Shown: positions 35,008 to 42,969 of the stretch, in pieces
How the letters are laid out: each line of letters begins with the position of its first letter
Numbering within the stretch: the first letter of the stretch is position 1
Assembly (NCBI RefSeq): GCF_001730525.1
Contig: NZ_MDFN01000020.1
Coordinates: forward strand, 32,824 to 96,823
Length of the DNA stretch: 64,000 nt
Source: Arcticibacter eurypsychrophilus
Lineage (GTDB): Bacteria; Bacteroidota; Bacteroidia; Sphingobacteriales; Sphingobacteriaceae
Direction of reading: 5' to 3'
Made by a program: the position numbers and the translations under genes
Notes under the pieces: model-generated
Seen by the model: only the letters and a program-made list of their open reading frames with translations
Told to the model about the DNA's origin: nothing
Database searches by the model: none

Positions 35008-35904
35008 TTATATTTGCTCGGTGCTAACATCTACATCTTTTACGCTTAACTCAATTAAAGAACCCAATTTTAAAGCAAAGTTATCTGCAATATGTCCTGC
35101 AGGAAAGTTGAAACAAACCGGATAGTCATATTCTTTGACATGATTCATAACCATTTCGGGAATGGTTTCTCCAAAGGGAGTTGGGTTGTCTTTCATATCG
35201 GTGAAATCGCCAATAATTAAACCTTTCAGTTTGGCTAGTTTACCGGCTCTTTTGAGTTGCCATAACATGCGGTCTACGGAATATAGATATTCACTGATGT
35301 CTTCGATAAAAAGAATTTTATCATCAAAATCCATTTCAGAGATGGAGCCACTCATCATGACTAACAGAGTAAGGTTTCCACCAATGAGTGTACCTGTTGC
35401 TTTTCCGTTGCGGCCTGTGGTTTGACTTTTATATTGATAGTTTAAGGATTCGCCAAAGAGGGCCTTGCGAAGCGATTCAAGGGATGGTTTGGTGCCGTCG
35501 GGTATATTTAAAGGCATCTGCCCATGGATGGTCTGCGTTTGGCAGCAGGCATGGATATGGCTGTGAAGGACGGTGATATCACTAAATCCTACCAGCCATT
35601 TGGGACTTTTAATAAAGTTGGAGAAATCAAGCTGATCGATGATCCGTATGGTTCCATATCCTCCTCTTGCTGCGATAATTGCTTTGACCGTGTTGTCGTC
35701 CAGAAAACGTTGCATGTCTTGTGTGCGGAGTTCATCGGTGCCGGCAAACTGATGAAAGGATGCGCTGACAGTATCGCCAATAATGACTTCTAATCCCCAG
35801 GATTCAAGCAAGTGAATGGCGCTTGTAATGTCTCCGGGAAGACTTTTTGCAGGACAGGTAATGGCAATTTTATCGCCTTTTTTTAAATATGGAGGAGCAA
35901 TCAT
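35008..35904 (-). CDS. ldcA: LD-carboxypeptidase (S66 family)
   Basis: This is a 298-residue S66 serine peptidase of the LdcA/MccF family, which trims the terminal D-alanine from cytosolic muropeptide tetrapeptides in peptidoglycan recycling. The nucleophile Ser lies in LVGFSDITVLH (about residue 108), after the AARGGYGTIRIIDQLD segment. The C-terminal catalytic Glu and His are in FIEDISEYLYSVDRML and the FPAGHIADNF loop. The length is normal. It is convergent with susD of locus 2 and divergent from metG. MccF-like immunity proteins are close relatives, but the setting favours peptidoglycan recycling. Confidence 0.9.
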   Translation of the reverse strand: MIAPPYLKKGDKIAITCPAKSLPGDITSAIHLLESWGLEVIIGDTVSASFHQFAGTDELRTQDMQRFLDDNTVKAIIAARGGYGTIRIIDQLDFSNFIKSPKWLVGFSDITVLHSHIHACCQTQTIHGQMPLNIPDGTKPSLESLRKALFGESLNYQYKSQTTGRNGKATGTLIGGNLTLLVMMSGSISEMDFDDKILFIEDISEYLYSVDRMLWQLKRAGKLAKLKGLIIGDFTDMKDNPTPFGETIPEMVMNHVKEYDYPVCFNFPAGHIADNFALKLGSLIELSVKDVDVSTEQI

Positions 35905-35990
35905 GGAGTGGTTAAAGGTTTAAAGTTACAAGTATATATCGGGAATTGATTTGTCATATGCTATTCTGCAAAAATTTCAACATCTATGAT

Positions 35991-35998
35991 TATCTTTG
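35991..35998 (+). promoter_or_regulatory. -7 box of metG
   Basis: TATCTTTG is a perfect Bacteroidota -7 box and overlaps an in-frame TTG at 35996. It therefore shows that metG starts at ATG 36023, 24 bases downstream. The -33 element is not obvious. Confidence 0.6.
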
Positions 35999-36022
35999 CA
36001 AACTACAAGAATTCCATTTTTG

Positions 36023-38092
36023 ATGTCTGAATTAGATTCCTTTAAGAGATATACGATTACTTCTGCATTGCCTTATGCAAACGGGCCATTACATATTGGT
36101 CATTTGGCGGGTGCTTATATTCCTGCTGATATATTTGTGCGCCACCTTCGCCTGAAAAAGAAGGATGTGGTTTATATATGTGGCTCTGATGAGCATGGTG
36201 CTGCTATAACGATCCGTGCCAAAAAGGAGGGAATCACGCCGCAGGAGATTATTGATAAATACCATTTCCAGATTAAGAATAGTTTTGCTGAATTTGGAAT
36301 TTCTTTCGATATCTATCACCGCACGTCTTCCCCGGTACATCATGATCTTTCGCAAGAGTTTTTCTTGAATCTCTATGAAAAAGGGGAATTTATTGAAAAG
36401 GAATCGGAACAATATTACGATGCTGACTATGATCAGTTCCTGGCTGACCGGTATATTACGGGTACTTGTCCAAATTGCGGACATGAGGATGCGTATGGTG
36501 ATCAGTGTGAAAAGTGTGGCAGTTCGCTAAATGCGACGGATTTGATTAATCCTAAATCAACGCTAAGTGGCAAAACGCCTATTCTCCGGACAACGAAACA
36601 CTGGTATTTGCCTCTCGATAAATATCAACCCTGGTTGGAAAGCTGGTTGCTGGAAGGCAAAAAGAATAAGTGGAAGACTAATGTTTATGGACAGTGTAGT
36701 TCATGGCTAAAGGCTGGTTTGCAACCTCGTTCGATGACCCGTGACTTGGATTGGGGCATTGATGTACCTCTGGCTGAGGCAAAGGGCAAGAAATTGTATG
36801 TTTGGCTGGATGCACCTATCGGTTATATTTCGGCGACTAAACAATGGGCTTCGGATGTTGGCAAGGATTGGCAGCTGTACTGGAAGAAGCAGGAAAATGA
36901 AGTTGATGACGCGTGTTTGATTCACTTTATCGGAAAGGATAATATCGTTTTCCATTGCATTACCTTCCCTTCTATTCTGCATGCTCATGGGGAGTATATC
37001 CTTCCTCAGAATGTTCCGGCGAATGAATTCCTGAATCTGGAAGGTGAGAAGCTTTCTACTTCGCGTAATCATGCGGTGTGGCTGCATGAATATCTGTCTG
37101 AGTTTCCGGGGAAACAGGATGAGTTGCGGTATGTGCTGACTTCTATCCTTCCTGAAACTTCGGATAGTGAGTTTACCTGGAAGGATTACCAGGCGCGGAT
37201 CAACAATGAGTTGGTGGCTATTGCCGGGAATTTTGTAAACCGGGTGATGATTTTGATGCATAAGTATTATGATGGTCGCGTAAGTGGTTCTGCTTCGTTT
37301 AGTAATCCGGAGTTGCAGGCGCAGATTGGAAAGCATTATGATGAGATTGAGGAGAGTATTGAAACGTATAAATTTAGACAGGCTTTATCTTGTTTGATGG
37401 ATGTTGCCCGTTTGGGTAATAAATACTTGACTGAAAAGGAGCCCTGGAAGACGTTCAAAGTTGATCCTGATGCTACACGTGTGGTATTGGAAGATTGTCT
37501 TCATATCATCGCTCATTGGGCTGTTTTAGCGCAACCTTTTCTGCCGGCTGCTGCAAAGAAGATCTTTGCGATGCTGAATCTGGATCAGGTAACGTATTTT
37601 TATGATCAGGAAATTCATTTTGCTGCAGGACTTCAGCTTGGAAAGCCTGAACTGTTGTTTGAAAAGGTGGAAGATGAGGTGATTGAGCTGCAGCTTGCGA
37701 AATTGGCGAATAAGGCTCTTGAGATTGCTGCTGATGTGATGGAGGCTCCTTCGGCTCCTGCTAAGGAGAATATTTCTTTTGAGCAGTTTGCTTCTATGGA
37801 TATCCGTGTGGGTACTATTTTAGCGGCTGAGAAAGTGGCTAAAACTAAGAAATTATTGAAGTTAACGATTGATACCGGTATTGATACCCGGATTGTGGTA
37901 TCGGGTATTGCCGAATATTTTCAACCTGAGGGGATCATTGGTAAGCAGGTGAGTATCCTGGTTAACCTGGAACCGAGAGAGATTAAAGGGATCCTTTCGC
38001 AGGGAATGATTTTAATGTCGGAAAATTCAGATGGAAAGCTTAATTTTGTCGCTCCGTTTGAGAGTACGCCTAATGGAAGTACGATCAGATAG
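36023..38092 (+). CDS. metG: Methionine--tRNA ligase
   Basis: This is methionyl-tRNA synthetase, 689 residues. The class I HIGH motif is visible as PLHIGHLAGAY near residue 22. A zinc knuckle, CPNC with a second CxxC pair CEKC, lies about 140-160, and KLSTSRNHAVW is the KMSKS equivalent near 345. The C-terminal 110 residues are an EMAP/Trbp111-type tRNA-binding domain (MDIRVGTILAAEK). ATG 36023 is chosen because the upstream TTG lies in the promoter. A tRNA-Arg gene follows at 61 bases. Confidence 0.97.
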   Translation: MSELDSFKRYTITSALPYANGPLHIGHLAGAYIPADIFVRHLRLKKKDVVYICGSDEHGAAITIRAKKEGITPQEIIDKYHFQIKNSFAEFGISFDIYHRTSSPVHHDLSQEFFLNLYEKGEFIEKESEQYYDADYDQFLADRYITGTCPNCGHEDAYGDQCEKCGSSLNATDLINPKSTLSGKTPILRTTKHWYLPLDKYQPWLESWLLEGKKNKWKTNVYGQCSSWLKAGLQPRSMTRDLDWGIDVPLAEAKGKKLYVWLDAPIGYISATKQWASDVGKDWQLYWKKQENEVDDACLIHFIGKDNIVFHCITFPSILHAHGEYILPQNVPANEFLNLEGEKLSTSRNHAVWLHEYLSEFPGKQDELRYVLTSILPETSDSEFTWKDYQARINNELVAIAGNFVNRVMILMHKYYDGRVSGSASFSNPELQAQIGKHYDEIEESIETYKFRQALSCLMDVARLGNKYLTEKEPWKTFKVDPDATRVVLEDCLHIIAHWAVLAQPFLPAAAKKIFAMLNLDQVTYFYDQEIHFAAGLQLGKPELLFEKVEDEVIELQLAKLANKALEIAADVMEAPSAPAKENISFEQFASMDIRVGTILAAEKVAKTKKLLKLTIDTGIDTRIVVSGIAEYFQPEGIIGKQVSILVNLEPREIKGILSQGMILMSENSDGKLNFVAPFESTPNGSTIR

Positions 38093-38152
38093 AATTTATA
38101 AACGGAATGATTCCTTGATTAAGGTTTTGTTTTAAGATTTTGTTAAGATTTT

Positions 38153-38224
38153 GGCCCCGTAGTTCAACGGATAGAATAGGCGTTTCCTAAACTCTAGATA
38201 TGGGTTCGATTCCCGTCGGGGCTA
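38153..38224 (+). tRNA. tRNA-Arg (anticodon CCU)
   Basis: The cloverleaf can be drawn: acceptor GGCCCCG/CGGGGCT, D-arm GTTC/GAAT, anticodon loop TTCCTAA with CCT at 38186-38188, and T-arm with GTTCGATTC; A is the discriminator. CCA is not encoded. The anticodon stem GGCGT/ACTCT contains one C-T mismatch (29-41) and one wobble. It reads AGG codons. A terminator hairpin follows. Unusual, broken and unassigned genes lie downstream, so the tRNA could be an old integration site. Confidence 0.93.
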
Positions 38225-38238
38225 CAATAGTAATTATC

Positions 38239-38273
38239 AATGACTTAACAATCAATTTGTTAGGTCATTTTTG
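38239..38273 (+). terminator. Terminator after tRNA-Arg
   Basis: The 12-base arms AATGACTTAACA and TGTTAGGTCATT (one wobble) are followed by a short T-run, 15 bases after the tRNA. Confidence 0.8.
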
Positions 38274-38450
38274 TAATGGTTGATGTCATTTTTGATGTCA
38301 CTTCCTGCCGGGTGGTACGTTATTAGCCGTATTGATTAACTTTATAAAAAAAGATTAATGATATGCAGGTGAGCTATAATACCATCAATGAACCTAAAGA
38401 TATAAGGATTCTTACTAAAAACATTCTACTCAATTTTAAGGCCGTATCAA

Positions 38451-38753
38451 GTGAATTACATTCAAGTGGTACAAATAGGCTGTAGATTTAGTAAGCTTAG
38501 CTTGTATGCGCTCCTGTGCCTTCATGACAATAAACAGCTTTTTCTCAATGGTTTCATGAAAACTTTAAAGGTAAATTACTATGATGCAAGGGATGCAATT
38601 CAAATTTTATTAATAAATGGATTAATAACTAATGAAGTTTCTTTAGAAAATAGTAATATCAAATCCTTAATTGTTAAGCGGAAACGGTATAGACTCACTT
38701 TGACCGGGGAAATATATGTTACTCAGTTTTTAGATAAGTTAAAGGTATTCTAG
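38451..38753 (+). CDS. Small hypothetical protein, possibly frameshifted
   Basis: This 100-residue frame starts at GTG. Its middle, YYDARDAIQILLINGLI, followed by a basic strand and LTLTGEIYVTQFL, has the look of a small winged-helix protein, but I cannot name a family. A second frame, 38363-38485, starts at ATG (MQVSYNTINEPKD) and overlaps the first 35 bases in another phase. Both read as protein, so the original gene may have been a single protein of about 130 residues broken by a frameshift near 38450-38480. It lies just after tRNA-Arg and its terminator. Confidence 0.45.
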   Translation: MNYIQVVQIGCRFSKLSLYALLCLHDNKQLFLNGFMKTLKVNYYDARDAIQILLINGLITNEVSLENSNIKSLIVKRKRYRLTLTGEIYVTQFLDKLKVF

Positions 38754-38863
38754 GCATTACATAAGGTTGGTAACTTATTGCGTAGCTTGATAGTATTTAA
38801 TTGTACGTTCGGTTCATGGATAAATCAAGTTATTCATAAAAGAATCAAATGGCCTATTACAAG

Positions 38864-40009
38864 TTAAAATATTCCCCTAAGTTTATTGTCATGCAATATT
38901 CCTGTCACCGTAGCCAGTTTATCTAAACCTGGCATTTTTTCGGGTGTCGGGAAAACAGAGAAAAAGGGTTTTAAATGGCCCAAAAAAGCTATTCCTCCGC
39001 CATAAATACCCAACCAAACATTGCCAAAGTTGTCTAGGTCTATGTTTTGAACTGAGGAGTTATTGCCTCTGTTCAGATTAAAGGGAATTATTGTGCGGAT
39101 TTGCTTGATATCCCTGTCAGTGCTATAATCTGGCTTCAGGATGAATAGCTGCGAAGATTCAGTTCCTATCCAGATATCACCCTCGATTTCCTTTATAGCA
39201 TATACAAAGGGTTCAACTGCATTTTTAGCTTTACTTGCTAGGCTAATGCGTTGCATAGTTCTTTTAAGCGGATTGTAAACCGCCAATCCTCTTCGCGTCC
39301 CAATCCATATATTGTTTTTGCTATCGCAAAACAAGGCTTTCACTTCATTATCAGGTAACATGCCTTTCGTACTTTGAACATCAAGTAGCTCAACATTTCG
39401 ATCATTGGTATTGAAAATTGAAATCCCCTTACTGACGTGCCCTATATAAAGAAGTCCATGTTCGTCTTCTGCTAGCGTCCAGATACTGTTTTCAGGCAAA
39501 GAGGGGGTATTGTCTCTGTTGAAATGCTCAAATTGTTTCTTTATCGGGTCAAAGCGCTGTACGCCCTGATGATAAGTTGCCAACCATAACTTGCCACTTT
39601 TACCTTTGATAATATCTGTAATATCATTTGTTGCAATAGACTGCCTGTCATTGGGGTCGTGAAGATAGTATGAAAACCTGTTCGTTTTCATGTCAAGAAC
39701 ATTTAAGCCATTCGCACGGGTGCCAATGTAAAGCTGATCATTGTCGTAATAAAGTGTATTGATTTCATTACTATTAACGGAAAGCGCATCCGCATTTTCA
39801 GATTTATAATATTGCTTAAATGAATTGCTCGCAAATCGGTTCAATCCTAATTCTGTCGCAATCCAGACAAAACCATTTTTATCGTGAGCAACATCAAGTA
39901 CCCGCTGGCTAGATAGCCCTTCATGCAATGAAAAGTACCTCGCTTTTTCAGGTTGCCCGAACAGTGATACGGAATAAAAAAAAACTATCAAAGAGAGCAT
40001 TAACCTCAT
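38864..40009 (-). pseudogene. Truncated hybrid two-component regulator (propeller only)
   Basis: This is the N-terminal part of a hybrid two-component system (HTCS) regulator. ATG 40009 gives a signal peptide (ending LFGQ). About 360 residues of Reg_prop beta-propeller repeats follow, with the recurring pattern N-x-WIGT or LWLAT (for example GFVWIATELGLNRF and NIWIGTRRGLAVYN). A full HTCS continues with a second propeller, Y_Y_Y, histidine kinase, receiver and AraC domains, more than 1300 residues in all. Here the frame stops after VTGILHDNK, within a repeat, and no kinase sequence follows up to the tRNA. A deletion is likely. It may once have controlled the susC-susD genes at 42970-47968. 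Confidence 0.85.
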
Positions 40010-40264
40010 TTTCGTGTATTTAGTAGCCTGTACGTTGATCAATCTTTGGTTAATTCCCTGTGATAACAGCATCTCCGTAAGGTGACAATTTAGGGTTTAT
40101 TTAATCAATACAGCCTCCTTCCCCAAAAAATCAGCCATCACATTTGATACTTCATTCTTGAACTTCAATAAATCCTAATAAAATAGAACCTAGGTTATAA
40201 CTAAATTAGCCGAATTACTGTTAAACAAGCAAAATGGTGCGGTCAGTATAGATATCACTGATAT

Positions 40265-41275
40265 ATGAATTTAAAAATGAAAGTTTTTGCAACAAGAGTC
40301 CTTCCACTGAAGGGGTTAAATAAATTGGCAGCGGCTGGATGTATTGTAAAACAGCACTCCGAAAAGCGCGAACTTAGCCAACAGGAATTGATTGACTTAT
40401 GTCAGGATCAGGACTTTTTACTAAGCATTGGGCCAATTAAGATCGATGCTGATTTCTTAAAACACTGTAGCCATCTTAAAGGCATTGCGCTGATGAGTGT
40501 CGGTTATGATAATGTTGATATTCCAGCTGCTACTAAATATAATATTCCAATTAGTAATACTCCAAATGTATTGAGCGAAGCCACATCTGATATTGCTTTT
40601 CTGCTTATGTTGGCTGTTTCCAGAAAAGCTTTTTACATGAATTAAAGAATCGTTAAAGGAGATTGGAACTTCTTTGAGCCAACGGCCAATCTAGGAGTGG
40701 AACTTTACGGGAAAACACTAGGGATTTTTGGAATGGGGAGGATCGGCTTGAAACTAGCTGCAAAATGCAAGGCCGCTTACAATATGAATATTATTTATCA
40801 TAACCGCAAACCCAATCCGAGGGCTGAAAATGAACTGGAAGCAAAATATGTTTCCTTTGACAACCTTTTAGCGGAAAGCGATGTGTTATCCGTTCATACG
40901 AATCTTTCAGATCAAACGAAGGGGCTATTTGATAGGTCGGTATTTAATCGTATGAAACCATCTTCCATCTTTATTAATACGGCAAGAGGTGGTATCCATA
41001 ATGAAGCGGATTTAATTGAAGCACTGCATAATAAGGTAATTTGGGGTGCCGGTTTAGACGTGACACAACCAGAGCCAATGGATCGAAATAATCCTTTGCT
41101 CTTCATGCCGAGTGTCTGTGTCTTACCTCACTTAGGCTCAGCAACAGTAGAAACAAGGGATAAAATGGCGATAATGGCTGCTGAGAATATTATTGCCGCT
41201 CTTCATAATCTTCCTATGCCGCAGATTATTAACCCGGAAGTTTATAGTTCAGTTCATTTCGATAGTATTGAATAA
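40265..41275 (+). pseudogene. D-2-hydroxyacid dehydrogenase broken by one in-frame stop
   Basis: The whole stretch reads as one 336-codon D-isomer-specific 2-hydroxyacid dehydrogenase (glyoxylate/hydroxypyruvate reductase type), apart from a single TAA at 40643-40645. The two halves are in the same frame and join without loss: FYMN, stop, then RIVKGDWNFFEP. The catalytic-domain start is at the N-terminus. The Rossmann motif GIFGMGRIG, the INTARGGIHNEADL strand with catalytic Arg, and the HLGSATVETR histidine are intact. ATG 40277 is an alternative start. It is probably a recent loss of function unless read through. Confidence 0.9.
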
Positions 41276-41330
41276 TAGCTTGTTGTTAACAAGCTTCTGA
41301 TCTTTCTTGCTAACTTATATAATACGCCTT

Positions 41331-41367
41331 AAAAAAAGGTTGCTCCTTTTTAAAAAGAAGCAACCTT
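41331..41367 (-). terminator. Terminator of SusCD locus 3
   Basis: The arms AAGGTTGCT and AGCAACCTT, extended by CTTTTT/AAAAAG inside, are followed on the minus strand by a T-run. It ends the minus-strand operon 41393-47968. Confidence 0.88.
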
Positions 41368-41392
41368 ATGCATTCAAAGCAATTTTAAACTT

Positions 41393-42958
41393 TTATCTCC
41401 ATCTCGGGTCTCCAATGCCGTTTGATTTCAACGTTCCATTAGAGATGGTGAAATTTCCAGTGGCAGCACCAGTAAATCCAGGATCCAGACTTGTAGAAGT
41501 ACCTGTGTCATTTTTAGTACCAGACGCAGGGGTAGCTGTGAAAAGAGGAGCATTGAAATAATTGTTGCTTGCTGAAGTAGTAATAATTGATGCAGTTACA
41601 GCAAAGAAACCAGCCGTATTTGCTACAATGTTTTTCGAAAAATCAATACTGTTTCTGACCAAACGGATGTACAAAAATCTTTTAGCAGCCAAATTTGAGG
41701 CATTATTAAAAGTATTTGTTTTAATAGTGATCATACTGGTAATCGTACTGAAATTTGTTGAGCCACCTGCGTCCATACGAAATAAATCTCTGGCTCCAGT
41801 AGTCGTGCTCGAAGCACAGTTGTAAACCGTATTATTTTCAAAAAGGAATGTCTTTGCTATTCCATTTCTAAAATCAATAAAATCTGCACCATTACATTCG
41901 AAATCATGAATGAGATTTTTACTATAGGTTACTGATTCTATTAACGTTGCCAGGCCAACGGACATAATGCCCTTAGCATAATTCTTAACCTCACATTTTT
42001 GAACAATTAAAGGAGCAAACGCAGATGAGCCTGAAACTGCGTCATATAAAATAGTGTAGTTAGCAACGGATCCTGTGCCATCAAGAATTAAATCTTTTAA
42101 TTCCAAACCAGCATTCGATTTCAATCTTAAAACCATTCCATTAATAATAGGTTTGTCATAGGGTTTAACTCCCTTTATTGAAATAGATTTAGATATGATA
42201 ACATCAGCGTTGACAGTATAAGAGCCTGGAAATAAAGCAAAAACTTGTCCCTCTGTAGCATTTAAAAGTAAAGCCGAAAGGTTATCACCAGGATTTACCG
42301 CAGTAGCTTTTCCCAAATCTAATAAAGTTGTAAAAGTAGCGGTACCACGTGTTTTTGTGCCTTTCAACAATGTAGCGACATAGTCTGTTTCGGCTGCTAA
42401 TCCTGTTAGGGTAGCTTGACCCGCAGCAATTTCAGCACTAGTAACAGTATGGGTTATATTGCCTGGTGTAAGTACGATTGAAGATGCTATTTCACCTGCC
42501 GGCCAGCTTAATGTAACCTCTTTTGCCAGTAATGTGGCTGTGCTAACTGTTTGAAAAATCTGTTCAGGATCTGTATTGAAAGTCGCTGTAACCCATTTGG
42601 AATCATCAACACCTGCTCCAACTGCTTTGACCCGCGCAAAATAAGTCGTTTGTCCAGCAAATCCGGTAACCGTGTAGGGAACTTGTTTAAAAGGTATGTT
42701 GCTAACTGTTTTTACCGGCGAACCGGAAAAATCTGCAGTTTCATAGATTTCTATGGTATAAGAATCTGGATTATTTACAGCTAGCCATGTTAACTTTACA
42801 CCGGTTTTGTTTACTACTACTGCAGCTAATCCTGTTGGTGAAAAAGCCCTTGCTACCTCTAAAGTAGTTATTTCGGAGAGTATATCATCCTTGCAACTTG
42901 AGAAGCTCATTAAGCTGGTCAAAAAGCAAATAGACATTATTATTCTTTTCGTATTCAT
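41393..42958 (-). CDS. Fibronectin III and DUF4957/DUF5123-like lipoprotein
   Basis: This is a 521-residue surface lipoprotein (lipobox SFSSC, Cys at 22). Two fibronectin III-like domains cover about residues 40-130 (VKLTWLAVNNPDSYTIEIYE) and 135-215 (a shorter VTLSWPAGE block). From about 225 to the end runs a right-handed beta-helix-like part with GDNLSALLLNATEG, SKSISIKGVKPYDKPIING and FLFENNTVYNC. It resembles the DUF4957/DUF5123 family found beside susC-susD in pectin-type loci. It is the last gene of the minus-strand susC-susD operon, 11 bases after susD, and probably binds glycan. No catalytic residues are evident. Confidence 0.8.
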   Translation of the reverse strand: MNTKRIIMSICFLTSLMSFSSCKDDILSEITTLEVARAFSPTGLAAVVVNKTGVKLTWLAVNNPDSYTIEIYETADFSGSPVKTVSNIPFKQVPYTVTGFAGQTTYFARVKAVGAGVDDSKWVTATFNTDPEQIFQTVSTATLLAKEVTLSWPAGEIASSIVLTPGNITHTVTSAEIAAGQATLTGLAAETDYVATLLKGTKTRGTATFTTLLDLGKATAVNPGDNLSALLLNATEGQVFALFPGSYTVNADVIISKSISIKGVKPYDKPIINGMVLRLKSNAGLELKDLILDGTGSVANYTILYDAVSGSSAFAPLIVQKCEVKNYAKGIMSVGLATLIESVTYSKNLIHDFECNGADFIDFRNGIAKTFLFENNTVYNCASSTTTGARDLFRMDAGGSTNFSTITSMITIKTNTFNNASNLAAKRFLYIRLVRNSIDFSKNIVANTAGFFAVTASIITTSASNNYFNAPLFTATPASGTKNDTGTSTSLDPGFTGAATGNFTISNGTLKSNGIGDPRWR

Positions 42959-42969
42959 AAGGTTATGAA

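Noticed and set aside
36089..37336. Long minus-strand frames inside metG
   Set aside because: These are antisense shadows of a well-supported synthetase gene.
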